NCBI GenBank assembly: GCA_910589415.1
Contig: OU342630.1
Location: 77,248,186-77,312,185, forward strand
Direction: 5' to 3'
DNA from: Malachius bipustulatus
Taxonomy: Eukaryota > Arthropoda > Insecta > Coleoptera > Melyridae
Length of the DNA stretch: 64,000 bases
In this document: positions 48,756 to 61,090 of the stretch, in pieces
How the letters are laid out: each line of letters begins with the position of its first letter
How positions within the stretch are numbered: the stretch's first letter is position 1
Made by a program: the position numbers and the translations under genes
Notes under the pieces: model-generated
The model's input: only the letters and a program-made list of their open reading frames with translations
What the model was told of the DNA's origin: nothing
Database searches by the model: none

Positions 48756-49860
48756 TTGACTAGGGCGCACAAAGGGAATGTCACTGTAAGTACTGCTCAG
48801 GAGACAAGATTACCTCCACAAATGCTGTACCCTGATTTACGACGATACAATCTATGGACCCCTGAACAGCCCGATCGAGCGACAGAACAACTCAATAGTT
48901 GCCTCATTACTGGAAGAACAGCTCATAGACGTCGCCACGGCCAAGAAATTCACGATATGATGCACTACCCCCAAAATTCTATGGGTTAATGAAAATGCAC
49001 AAACGTGACATCCCAGCTCGCTATATAGTTTCCACAATTCTATAAGTAAATTCCTGACTGTCATTCTGAAGACATCCTTCTTGAAATACAACATCATTCC
49101 AGTTCCCAAATCAGGCCTTTTTGCGCAGAGTCTCAATGATCTTGTCCTTCCCGCTGACCGTACATTATTATTTCACTTGACACAGTAATCCTGTAATAAC
49201 AAACATCACCTTGGTCAATGGCAGATGATTGCTCCCAATACCGACCTCCATAAGAAACAGTTCATTTATAGGTTTTGGAGTTCATATTAATTCATTTTTT
49301 TCTCTCTTTCGATGCCGGTTCTACCGCCGGAAATTTGGCTGTTCCGTGGGCATGAGCAACCATAGTCCTAATATGAGCAACCGTAGTCCTAATTGACCAA
49401 TGTGGTCATGGCTAGCTTAATCAAGTTCCTCTTGAGAGGTTGACGTTCATACCGTTTTTGTACCAGTGCCTTGATGCCCTCATCATGTCCGTGACTGCAG
49501 ATTGTGTCGATGGAGTCATTGAGCTGTTCAACGCAGTTATGATGATAACATACAGCAGGGCACTGTAGAAAGAGAGAACGACAAATTCCTTCCTGGACAA
49601 AAGAGTCTATATAGAGATTCAGACAACACCATCATACTCGACTGCGGTACCATGCAAAAAAAAACTACCAGCGGGTTGCTACAAACATTTCACGTCCTAT
49701 ACCGTTATGAAAAAAAGAATAACATGATCCTGGGTATGAAGAAACGCATTCTCACGAAACCTCATGAGAGTCAATGCGCTACCCCCTTCCGTCGGGGGTC
49801 GGAACGTCACATGAACTGTGACGATATCGGTATCCTAGGAAGTAGAGAAAAGTGACAGTA
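48756..49860 (+). pseudogene. Decayed Penelope-like retroelement fragment
   Basis: Near 48955-49035 one frame reads PPKFYGLMKMHKRDIPARYIVS, matching the P-x-FYGLPKIHK...PLRPIVS block at the start of Penelope-type reverse transcriptases. Near 49590-49750 another frame reads FLDKRVYIDSDNT and then KKTTSGLLQTFHVLYRYEKK; this fits the conserved FLD and KPT-TGRYLNFHSHHP-type block near the end of that domain. The two blocks are in the right order and about the right distance apart, but the intervening catalytic region cannot be read and frames shift, so it is dead. No GIY-YIG endonuclease is visible. Confidence 0.6.
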
Positions 49861-52279
49861 AAAGGTTGATCTTAGCGATGTGTCACATCCGATGTAATTA
49901 TGACAACATGAACTATAAAAAGGACCTTGAACTACTGAACAAAGCTTTACCAATTTACTTATTTATACCTAATTCCTTACTTATACCTGTAACAAAGGCT
50001 ATGTCTAGGCTATTTTTGGGATGACTTAAAAGGAGGGCAAATATGATGGAACATTCCACCCTGTTTAAATAGAATTTTTATGGAAAATATTTTGGTGAAA
50101 TATGAAAGGCGAGAAGAATTATCTGGAAGGTCCGTTAAAATCGATCTTTGTTCATTTCACTTATCTGCTAGCGATAAGATGAAACTTGCCCGTATCTTGT
50201 TATTGGTAATGAACTAATGAGCATATATTTCAAGAAGTAATGTTTGTTAGTTGTTCGGTTGTTCCGGTTCTTCTTATAGGAGAACTCTGCTGCATTAAAG
50301 ACATGATTGAATTCCTTTTAAACGAATCTTGTCTTATGATTAGGGATTAGGTAGAAGCAATATATAGGTATATATGTATGCAGGTCAGCTGGAGACAGTT
50401 TTATTGAACTGATATTGTTCCGTCTCCAGTTTCAGGAGTAGTGTGGAAACGTGACAATTTGAATTTAGCATTTAATGGTGTTATTCAATAGGTCATAAAT
50501 TTTGGGTCTAAACAGAAAATAATATTCACCCTATACGAAGATCGTTGACAGATAAAGATAATAGTCTATCGGGAGATGGAAATTATTTTAGCTCAACGTT
50601 ACTTACAGTGACCGTGAAATCAAGTTAAATTTTACGTAGGCAGTATAAACCAGTCCAGTTACCTGCCTTGAAAAGTCCACTATTTAAAACGATAGAACGT
50701 AAGAGCAGGAGTTTGCCTTATAAGCAAATAACATGCGGACTTCGTCTAGGGATTCCGAAATTAGATGCACCAATAATTAATTCAAAATTATTAAGTAACA
50801 GTATTATGAAATGAAACTAATTAGGATGCTGTTTTTGGAAAATGAAAATACCTACATCGACTCGAACCATTCATTCATTGCATTTCATTCGTTCACTTAG
50901 TTCCGCATAAACTTCAGATACGTATGGAAGACCTCACAATGGGTCATCGAGAACGAGGAGACACGGATTTTATATAGAAGGTATAAAATATTTCATCAAC
51001 TTGTTTAACAAAGGTATTGTAAAAGTCGTGAGTTAGCACACGTCGTTAAATTAAATCAGTTAATGATGAGTTATTTGGCGACTGTTAATCTGAGGATTGT
51101 AACGATGTCAAGCAACGAGTCCTCTGCTTGTGGGCTGTGTCTATTAGCACAATCAGACCTCATTCAACGGCAGATGGATCTTCTCATATCTGGCGGAGTT
51201 TGTGTAATAACATTATAAAAATGAAAATATTATTTATTCTTATACCGCCACAAAAAAGAAGATAAATGATCAGCCCTTTATCAAGATTATTGTGGATGCT
51301 CATAAACTTATAGGTAGGTACCTACTCGTTTTATTATTATGGCGTCTTCCTTAGATACTTATATATCTAAATACCTATATTAATAATCCTCTTTAAATAT
51401 AGGGAAGTACGACTCCAAATCAAAACAAGTTCACTAAAAAATCGATTGTAACTCTATTTTTGATAATATACTTATGTTGCGTATAGACTTACTGCCAAGA
51501 ACTCAATTGTTCTATTTGTATAGCAAGTCACGCGATTTGGAATTTTGATTAATTTTAATTACTCGAAGGACCAGCGGGAAAATAATTAGGGGAGCAATTA
51601 AGGGGTATAATTTCTAGGATGACAATTATGCACCTACCTTAAATATCCCATGTAGACAGCTTAGTGAGCTTTCATTTGGCGACCAGGGCCGAAGATACTA
51701 TCGCGTCGCATAGCACTTGTGGATTGCAATGTAAACTCTTCTTGTTTACAGCACTTGTGGATAACCGAACGCGACGGCGGTTTATCTCATTCTCTTTGGT
51801 GAAGTGGTAAGTGGTAGGCACCCTCTGGCTGTATGCCCATAGGACATGGTCTTGCGCACCATGTTGTCACGTTCCTCTCCCCCCCGTGCATAATTCAAAA
51901 TAAGGAGGGAATTATATGGAAAAGGAAAACATGGGAACGGAACAACTTATGCAAAATTGTTTTTTTTTTGCAAAATTGCAATAATATTGCTCTTTTTCGT
52001 GCATGCATGCGACGTGAAGCTTATTTATTGCTTCACGGTGTGGGTGTAATAGATTTTCTTACTTAAATGACAAATGATTGAGTGTGGTCAGTAAGGGCGA
52101 GGTCGGGCGGCGCCCATAACGGAGCGCTCTTTCAAGGGCGCCGTCAGACCCCCTTGATTTTGACCAATTGACTTTTAAAACTTAGTTTAAACCCAAAACT
52201 AAGTCTATAATTTTTAATAAATCCTGGTGTTATTCAAAAGTAAACCCACCAAAACCGAATTTTATTGTAAACAAACTGA
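49861..52279. other. Intergenic DNA with nothing recognisable
   Basis: Unique-looking AT-rich sequence. A short GC-richer part lies near 51670-51790 and 52090-52150. ORFs here are short and without similarity that I can recognise. Confidence 0.4.
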
Positions 52280-53232
52280 TATACAGGGTGTTAACTGTAA
52301 GTAAGGTTGGCCAAACGTCACAGGCTGATTTTTCAGACTAACATAAACAAAAAAAATTCCCATTAATGTGTGTCCGGAAATGCACCGTTTTTGAGATACA
52401 GGGTGTCGAAGAAATAGTATTTTTCCAGTTTTTTGACGATATCTCGGGAACTGATGTATGAGATACAATGTTCAGCTCTTATTCACACTATGTGCTCAAT
52501 GATACCCTTATTTCCGCCGTAAAATAAAGGTTTTAAAAAAATTCAGTGGCGTAGATTTAGGGTATTTTGAGGGTTTCGACCTCCTAATTTCTACACCACT
52601 GGAATAAAAGCGATTTTAAGCAGTGTTTATGAACCGTCCATGCTTTCTATACCACTAAGGTACTATTGGTTAACGGCTCTAAAGTGAACCGTTTCCGAGA
52701 AAAATTAACGGCTCTAAAGTGAACCGTTTCCGAGAAAAATGTCATTTTATGAGAGAAAACATTAATTTATAGGAATAAGTTTTCATTTTTCCAAAATGCT
52801 GTTGAAAAATCGTTAAAAAAGTGATGTTTTCTCTCATAAAATGACATTTTTCTCGGAAACGGTTCACTTTAGAGCTGTTAACCAAGTACCTTTTTAGTAT
52901 AGAAAACATATGGACGGTTCAAAGGCGCTGCTTAAAATCGCATTTATTCCAGTGGCGTAGAAAATACCCTAAATCTACTGAATTTTCTTAAAACTACTAT
53001 TTTACGGTGAAAAAGGGGATCAGTGTGAATAAGAGCTGAACATTGTATCTCATACGGTTACCGAGATATCGTCAAAAAACTGGAAAAATAATATTTCTTC
53101 GACACCCTAATATGTATCTCAACAACGGTTCATTTTCGGACACACGTTAATGGGAAATATGAGTTTATTTTAGTCTGAGGAATCAGCCTGTGAAGTTTGG
53201 CCAACCTTACCTACAGTAAACACCCTGTACCT
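52280..53232. repeat. Foldback element with ACAGGGTGTTAACTGTA ends and mini-modules
   Basis: TACAGGGTGTTAACTGTA faces TACAGTAAACACCCTGTA. Arms include GTTGGCCAAACGTCACAGGC, GGAACTGATGTATGAGATAC and AACCGTTTCCGAGAAAAATG with their complements. A complete mini-module lies at 52544-52601 and a shortened one at 52950-52980. An internal ~35-bp tandem copy (GGCTCTAAAGTGAACCGTTT) lies in the left arm near 52673-52738. Confidence 0.88.
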
Positions 53233-53317
53233 ATTAAAAGAAAATCTTGAAAACTAATTTTCACAAAAATTAATAGGTTACCTAATATTAGATTTTTCTA
53301 AATCTGAAAACGGTGGT

Positions 53318-53680
53318 TTATGAGTTATAAACAAATGAAAATTATTGCGATTTTCAATTTTCAAAGCATCTTACATCGAGAACGGCTCAAGATATCGGAA
53401 AACGGCTTACATGACCCTATCTTCTATTTTCATGCGCTATCCTATTGTGTGGGTGGAAATTGGTATACAGGGTGATGACAAATCTGATAAAATTCATGAA
53501 AAATCTGATAATTTTCATCACTCTGTATAACAATTTCATCCACACGATAGGATACCACGTAAAAAATTAAGATACGGACATGTAAGCCGTTTTCCGATAT
53601 CTTGAGTCGTTCTCGATGTAAGCTGCTGCTTTGAATGTGGAAAATTGCTATTTTAATTTGTTTATAACTCATAAACCATG
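53318..53680. repeat. Foldback element with the ACATGTAAGCCGTTTTCC core
   Basis: GAGTTATAAACAAATGAAAA faces its complement near 53665. GATATCGGAAAACGGCTTAC faces GTAAGCCGTTTTCCGATATC. The centre is a TACAGGGTGATGACAAATC / its complement hairpin. Confidence 0.85.
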
Positions 53681-54224
53681 CACTCGATACAATTTTAAAC
53701 TGTAAACGCCATTTTTATTGCATTTTTTCAGGCAATTCTAAAATGCTATAATATACAGGGTGTCCCTTTTAAAATAAGACACGTCAAGCCAACTTCCGGT
53801 AAATCGGAATGCCGCCAGTTTGAAAATATTTACCATCGATTCACCTTTGTGTATAAAACCTTTCTTTACAAACTTTCAGATTTCTGTAACGCGTTGTATC
53901 CCATATATATATATACGGCTAACTGACGCTCGTCGTGAAACAGCCTGTATATTATATACTAACCAGAACCACACACTTCAAATAACTGGCAATAGAAGCT
54001 GCAAGGGAATTGTTCCCGGATAAATTGATATCACGAAGAAGCGGCATTAACTGGCCCATAAGAAGTGTGGATTTCGCAAACGGATTAATATGCACACGCG
54101 TATAACGGGACACCTATAGGCCATCGCTTATAATAGTGCGAAAAGGGCGACATCTCGATGATGTAATTTTCCATATAGGTACAAGAATTTCCACTAAAAC
54201 TACTTTTAAGTTATTTCGGTAATT

Positions 54225-54785
54225 GTATACAACCGCGGCTCCTATACGTTTCATCAATTTTTTTGGGACCGAGGAGCGAAATAGGGGTGCTGGGTGGGTA
54301 AGAAGCTAAAAACAGCCATTGCAAACTAATATCAAGGTCACTACTAAGGCCTCTTTGGCACTACGGTCGAATTTCTATTTTTTTTCACTTTCAGGGCAAG
54401 GAATATCTTCGAGATTAACAATAGCACAGTTTTTATTTGGAATTTTGCATTTATTTTGCATTTATATTCCAAAATACGCGACATCGCTCGCTATTATATT
54501 CCGACTACGTTTGCATGCCATGTATGTTGCGTATGTTACCAGACCGGCTCTGGTGTTGATATTGCGAGTTTCCGCCGTCCACTCGACACTCTGACCTTGC
54601 ATGTTTATTGTGATTTTCACTGTTCTAAACAGGCCCGCACTCAGAAAGATCTTCTTTTGATGCCCTTTTGTTCGCTTATCTTTCATTTGCAAAGCAAATT
54701 AATACCTTCCTGGTGTTACTATAGGTATGTCCTCCACCCCTATAATAGGTGCCATAGTGAAACTGTAGGAGCCGCGGATGTATAC
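54225..54785. mobile_element. 560-bp inverted-repeat element, copy 2
   Basis: The ends GTATACAACCGCGGCTCCT and AGGAGCCGCGGATGTATAC match copy 1 at 8585-9144, as does most of the interior by eye (roughly 80-85%). Its right end touches the next foldback: TATACAGGGTAAG starts within the last bases. ORFs in it are not shared with copy 1. Confidence 0.75.
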
Positions 54786-55636
54786 AGGGTAAGTCATTGA
54801 TATGGAAAAGCTCGATTACACCTATACCATTAAAGGTATCGAAATGAACCAAAAAGTGCTGTAAATGGGAGGGTAAAGTGCAGTTTGTAAAATTATTTTC
54901 AGATACACAGGATGGCCCAATATCGCTGTACGCCATACAACTTTGTTATTTTAAATAGGACACCCTCTATATTATTACATTTTCATATTGTTTGAGAAAA
55001 GTCAAAAAGAATGGTTTGTAAAGTTGAAGTTTGTAATGAGCAATTTATGAGTTACAAACAAATGAAAATCGTGATTTTTCATTTTCAAAGCAGCTTATAT
55101 TGAAAACGGCTCGAGAAATGGAAAAACGGTTTACATGTCCCTATCTTAATTTTTAATTTGGTATCCTATCATGTAGCTGAAATTTTTATACCGGGTGATG
55201 AAAATAATAAAAAATTTTACCACTCTGTATAAAAATTTCATCCATCCAATAGGATACCGCTTGAAAAGTTAAGATAGGAACATGTAAACCGTTTTTCCAT
55301 ATCTCGAGCCGTTTTCAATATAAGCTGCTTTGAAAATGAAAAATCGCGATTTTCATTTGTTTATAACTCATAAATTGCTCATTACAAACTTCAACTTTAC
55401 AAACCATTCTTTTTTACTTTTCTCAAACAATATGAAAATGTAATAATATAGAGGGTGTCCTTTTAAAATAACAAAGTTGTATGACGTACAGCGATATGGG
55501 GCCATCCTGTGTATCTGAAAATAATTTTACAAACTGCACTTTACCCTCCCATTTACAGCACTTTTTGGTTCATTTCGATATCTTTAATGGTGTAGGTGCA
55601 ATCGAGCTTTCCCATATCAATGACTTACCCTGTATA
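54781..55636. repeat. Foldback element with nested inner foldback
   Basis: TATACAGGGTAAGTCATTGA faces TCAATGACTTACCCTGTATA. The first 150 bp of each arm are almost perfect complements. An inner unit (about 54945-55460) with CACCCTCTATATTATTACAT / its complement carries the CGGTTTACATGTCCCTAT core and a small hairpin at its centre. Confidence 0.9.
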
Positions 55637-57457
55637 ATGACCGTTATTTCAAATAAAAGTTATTAATTAAGCCTGATTAAAATTAGAAAGAAAAGTGCAA
55701 AACTCTTAGAGACGCCGCATCATGTATTTTTTTGCGCAACTTTATCCCGCATTAACCGCGATATCGGTCGGATCTCTGACAGTTTCCGAAATTTCCACAG
55801 GTAACCCCCCTGTTAACTCGAACACCGCGTGCATATAGAGTTTTGACAAAAATTGACTTGACTTTTTCGTAAAGAATCCGAAAATCCAAGAAAATATATG
55901 AAATTGTGTAAAGTTGATGCGACACAGATCGACGCGTTTAGGGTATTGTTGGACCACAGATATAACGAAACGACTTCTGTCATTTTATCAATTTTTGGAT
56001 TGTTGAAATATTGTTGAAGTCATAAAATATGACAGTTTAACATAGATCATTTCGGTATATATCTTGGTCGACTATAACTTATGATGCAGACCTTGAAATT
56101 AAAAAAAAAATCAGCTGCAGGGTATAAGGACTTTATTTATATTGTCCTCGTAAGGTTATTTAAGATGTCAATAATCCTAATGAAAATACAACGCTAGACG
56201 AATTCTAAGTTACTATTAGGAGGGGGGCGCATAAAGAGTAACTTGCCCGAGGGCGCTATATACATGGGGTGGAGGGGTGCAGGGTGGTTTTGTTTTTAAA
56301 CTTAAACGAAGTCCCGCATAGAACAAAACCACTTTTGTGAAAAACGTTTTTCTACAGAGTTCTTCCGACACTTTTCGAGATATTTGGATACGAGTATTTC
56401 AGGTTATAAATAAGAATCACCTGTGACCCGCCTGTATGTATATGGGCATCATATACCATAGGTATACATCTAATCTAATGAATATAGAAGTCTTACGGAG
56501 GGTTAACAGAGAGCGCGAGCTCTGCCGTGCGTGTTAAAAATTCGCAAGAACTTGGTCATGTGATGCTGAGGAATGATAAATACCGGTAAGCTCTTTAAAG
56601 CAGAGATGCCGTCGAGGGAAAGCGAGGAACAGAAAGGAAGAAATTGTTATGGATGAGGAATATTCGACAATGGCCGGGCCTGGATTTGAACGCGCGGCTC
56701 ATAAGAACCACAGAAGCCAATGGTAGGTAATTGCCAACCTTCATTGATGGAGACGGCTTGATAATGGGCAAGCAATAAGAAATAAATATTTTTATACATT
56801 CACCCCTTAAGGGGTTGCAAGGGGTGCATGCGCTGATGGTTTGTGTAGGCAATCAACGCAGGGCCGAGTTAGACACATGAAATTTGGAAAGATTTTTCTT
56901 TTGGAAGGGTTATTATACATTCCCCCATATAGCCCCCAAGTTCCTTACACAAGGGCGGCAGCTGGACAAATGGCGCAAATTCCTCTCATTGTCTTGATTC
57001 CAAAATTATACAATTTCAAATTATATATAAAATTTCATTTGCTATCACAATCAACAAAGCTCAGAACCCATAACAATAAGTATGTTGAGGTTTACCTGAG
57101 AAATAAAGCTTTTCTTGTGGGCTTTTATAAATCTGAAAACGGTTCTGAGGTAGAAAAATATTTGCACATTGAACTGACTCCGTTTTTTGACAGTTTCCGA
57201 AATTCTCATCTCGGAACCCTGATGGCATATGGAATTTTGACGAGAGTTGACTTAACTTTTCGCAAATAATCTGATATAAGTAATCTTTAACTATAATACC
57301 TATGCAGATCTTGAGGATGGTCTCTACCCTAATAATAATAACATAACCTGCCATAAGTTTAGGTATATATAAATGTATACCTACCTATAATACTTACGTA
57401 CCTTACCATTCCCTTTTGCTCTTACACTATACTATAATATTTTCATTACCTATACTT
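55637..57457. other. Intergenic DNA with a diverged direct repeat and a possible SINE
   Basis: 55785-55885 and 57187-57275 share GACAGTTTCCGAAATT and a following TTGACTTAACTTTTCG-like block, and so look like old copies of one element. On the minus strand GCGTTCAAATCCAGG (56693-56679) resembles a polymerase III B box, with no convincing A box. Nothing else recognised. Confidence 0.35.
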
Positions 57458-58245
57458 ATACAGGGTGTTTTGTAATTGAATGTCAATATTTAAGGGGGCG
57501 ATTTTTATGGGTCCATTTTAAGAAGAAAACTTCATAAGAACGTATGCCCTAAAAGTCTTAACTTTTGAGATACAGGGTGGTAAAGATTTTAAAAATAAAT
57601 AATTTTTTCATAATATTGTAATACCGCTCTGGATATTTTAATGAAATTTAATAGACGGGTATTACTCATCAAGAGGAATTTTTTCATGTACCACATTTCG
57701 TTTTATCTCCACTAGTGACATCTTGCAGAATTTTACTTGCATATTTTTATATTTTTTTATTGTTATTTAACGATAATCTTGTGACCATGTAGAGAAACAG
57801 AACAGATTTTATTTTTCTTAGGCGAAAACCGTGCATGGGACTGAAAAAAAAGTAATCAAATTTGCTTGGAAATGAATGGGGGTTCCAAAAATGATTTCTG
57901 ACAGAAAAACAGAAATCAGTGGCGTACCATCAATGTCTGCTAAAATATTCCGGTAAAATTCTGCACCATCATCGTCACTAATGGAAATAATAAAATGAAG
58001 CGCGGTATACATACATGAAAAAATGCCCCTTGATGCGTAATACCTGTATACAAAATTTCATTAAAATATCCAGAGCGGTATTACAGATATTAAGAAAAAA
58101 TGATTTATTTTAATAAAACTTTACCACCCTGTATCTCAAAAGTTAAAGATTCTTAGGACATACGTTCTTATGAAGTTTTCTTCTTAAAATGGACCCAAAA
58201 ATCACCCCCTTAAATATTGACATCCAATTACATAAAACCCTGTAG
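57458..58245. repeat. Foldback element with ACAGGGTGTTTTGTAATTG ends
   Basis: CAATATTTAAGGGGGCGATT faces AATCACCCCCTTAAATATTG. AAAATGGACCCA and AGAAGAAAACTTCATAAGAA also pair with partners. A mini-module lies at about 57917-57980, with a weaker partner near 57710. Confidence 0.88.
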
Positions 58246-58569
58246 AATACATTCACATGAGATGCGGAGATGATTTCTGCATTGCAAGGCGGTGTACCTA
58301 GAACCTAGATAGGTACCTAAAAAAAGCAATATAAAAATCGAAAAAATAAAGAATTGATAAATTAATAATATGTATTCATTCTAATACCTACATATGTCAT
58401 TTTCTCTTGAAACAATGTATCTACAGCGGAAGGTTTACAGCGTTACCTCGTTCGCAAAAAAGAAGAGACCGCTCAGTTCTAAGACGGGTAAATAGTAGGT
58501 AATAGTAAATAATCAATAGAGCGCACAATTCCTATTTGATAAGCTTGCCGCGGTCGCGTGTCGTGGGTG

Positions 58570-59100
58570 TATAAACGCTTGCGCTCAACGTCCGACCGCT
58601 AATAGACGTCTCCGGCCATTCTCTGGCCCCGGCTCCGACGATATTACACCTTTACCTCCATTCTCAACTTCCAACCGGAGCGGAATATCAGTCGGCGTGT
58701 GTCCGTTGTCAAGACAACTGCGCAACAAGTGAACATCGACGCACCAACCACATGGTCGCTCGCGGACGCCGTCCGGAACACGACGACGCCGTCGATTGTT
58801 ACAGTGACCGCCTCCGACGTCGGGAACAGTTACACTACTGATCGGCGATTGGGAATTTCACAGGACCCAATTTTTTCCCTATCCATTCTTCATATCTGTG
58901 ATTTGGAGTTATTCGTCAGTGTTTCTTTTTCTGAGGCCTTGGTCATATTTTTTAGTGTGATTTTTAATCAAACCGTCCGTATATAAAGTTTTCCCATATA
59001 TTTACTTACCTACCTATACCTTATCTTATAAGATTTGGACATAGAAGCTTCATACCAATAACTAGATCGAAAAAGGACATCTGGTTGTTATGTGAAAGCA
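58570..59100 (+). promoter_or_regulatory. CpG-rich TATA promoter and putative 5' UTR exon
   Basis: A GC- and CpG-rich island, unlike anything else in the window, starts near 58550. GTGTATAAACG supplies a TATA box at 58570-58577; transcription would start near 58600. A good donor, GTGAGT, is at 59101. The frame 58699-58986 is open but lacks an ATG start, so I treat this as UTR. Confidence 0.45.
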
Positions 59101-59471
59101 GTGAGTCTATAATAATAATTCCCGCGAGAAGCCTTATTAAACCTTAAGGACAATAATTGTTTCTTATTTTTTTTTAGAAAAAAATAATCAAACAAACTGT
59201 GGCGAAAGCGAATATATTGACAATCAGACTGGTTATAATGAAATGGATGAGACATATCGTGGTGTTCATATTTTGACCAGCTTCTACCAGAAATAATAGT
59301 TCTTAATTCTGAATCGTTAGTTCGTTTCCTGGCAGTGTCAGTGTCAGTGTCTTTTCGGTTGGATTATATAAACGGCAGTGATTTTAACGAGTGGTTCCAG
59401 CGATGAAGGGTGTACAAAGGACTCTTTCACTAGATAACGGACTGTAACTGAGTGGGCCCTCTGGGGCTATT

Positions 59472-59612
59472 ATGGAGACAGGGGCTTGTTGCGTAGCCCC
59501 TTCGGCAAATCCTCGATCGGACGATCAAATAGTCCCGGCTCATCTTGGTGATTGTTGGAATCCTCAGAATAACCCTCAACCTTTCGTCGACGCCTGGCTT
59601 CTACAAATGCAG
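59472..59612 (+). CDS. First coding exon of an unidentified gene (47 aa), continuing beyond the window
   Basis: The frame starts at ATG 59472 and ends at ACAAATGCAG/GTATGT (donor at 59613) in phase 0. The exon probably begins at 59178 after a T-rich AG acceptor, leaving a 77-nt intron after the upstream UTR exon. The peptide METGACCVAPSANPRS... ...NNPQPFVDAWLLQM has three Cys, many Pro and Asn, no signal peptide and no domain I can name. The clean donor and the CpG-rich promoter upstream argue that it is real. The next exon is not in the remaining 4.4 kb as far as I can see. Confidence 0.45.
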
Positions 59613-60149
59613 GTATGTCTATTTTTAACTATTTCCAAACGGATAATAAGTTCCGAAACCGATTTGTAACCTGAGTCAATTTTTGTTCCTTAAATAATAT
59701 ATAAATCGAAATAAACCACAATATCGGGCTTATAAGTATATAGGTATGCTGATGGGAACATAAATATGTAAAATCAAAAATGTTTGAGGTTTGGTATCTA
59801 TTCCAAGTCCAAAATATCCAAACAAATTCAAAATTCTGTTTTGTCCAGTTTATTTGTTGTCGTTGTCATAATAATAATTATTATGATACCTATATACCTA
59901 TTTAGGTGCTTGCTATTCTTACTTACCTATATCTGACAGCAAATTCGGTGTTGCTGCATGGATGAGAATATTTGGTGAGTGATGTGAGAAAATAATTTTT
60001 CATAAATCGGACTTTAGAATGGTAAAATTTTTCTGTTTCTCAGGAAGTCAATTAAGCTACCTACCTATAGGTACCTAATTGTCATCGCTGCATTTTTACG
60101 GCTTTTATTATATCTACAGTAATATATCGTGTAATGAGAAATGAAACCG

Positions 60150-61090
60150 TAATTTAGGTAGGTTTTGGAAAAAAATCATGTCTGAGATTGAATTTTTAGA
60201 ACAGTAAAATAAAAAAATATGATTTCTTATACAGTTTTACAGATTCAATTTCAGACATGATTTTTTTCAAAGACTACCAAGATTATGTTTCTATTTGCTC
60301 AGACGATACGATTTGAACGAAGAAATTTATATAAAGGAGTCAAAAAACTGTCATCTTATGGATTTTAAATTATAAAAATAGAAGATAGGTGATATAGGTA
60401 CCATATTCCATAGCACGATATTCTGAAGGATATACCTATACGTGTAGGTATAAACCATTTTTATTTTTATCATATACCTCTGGCATGAAAGGTTCTCCAA
60501 CAAAAAATTATTTACTTATACATAATTACTTGCCCTTCATTTTATAAGGTTAATTTTTACGGTCTCGCAGCAAATTAAAACATAACTTATTGGGCAGGTT
60601 TTTGGACAGATTTTGAGAAAAAATCATTAAGCTGAGATTGAATCTGTAAAATTGTAGATAGAATCTCTGTTTAATGATTTTTCTCAAAACCTGCCCAAAT
60701 TACATACCTACCTATGTTTTAATTTTCTGACGAATTATCACAAAACTGAAGTTTATGCAATATAAGTAGAAGTAAATAATCATTTGTTGAAGAACCTTTC
60801 ATGGAGGAGTATGATATAAAATAATAAACGTTTCTCATCAAGATATGTGGGTATAGCTTCTATTTTTAGATTTAAATTAATTGACATTTCAAATGGTAGT
60901 CTTTTGACTCTTTTGTGTAAGTTTCTTCATTCAAACCGTTTATCGTGTGAGCAAATAAAAACCTAATTTAGGAAGACTTTGGAATACTCATGTATGCGAG
61001 ATTGAATCTGAATAAAACTGTATCAAAAAATCAGAATCTTTTGTTTTACAGTTTTACAGATTCAATCTCAGACATGAAGAACTAAAATTG
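60150..61090. repeat. ~940-bp imperfect palindrome with three small hairpins
   Basis: The two halves mirror about a centre near 60630. CATGAAAGGTTCTCCAACA (60484) faces its complement near 60800, and TTTGCTCAGACGATACGATT (60294) faces its complement near 60945. Hairpins with GAGATTGAATCTGTAAAA / its complement lie at about 60178-60263, 60632-60690 and 60983-61078. Confidence 0.75.

Noticed and set aside
48852..49136. 94-aa minus-strand ORF
   Set aside because: It is antisense to the Penelope-like fragment, which explains the sequence better.
54319..54800. Overlapping ORFs of 91 and 114 aa
   Set aside because: They fall in the 560-bp inverted-repeat element and are not conserved in its other copy.
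57061..57354. 97-aa minus-strand ORF and the overlapping 142-aa plus ORF
   Set aside because: Both cover the diverged direct repeat and show no domain or codon signal that I can defend.
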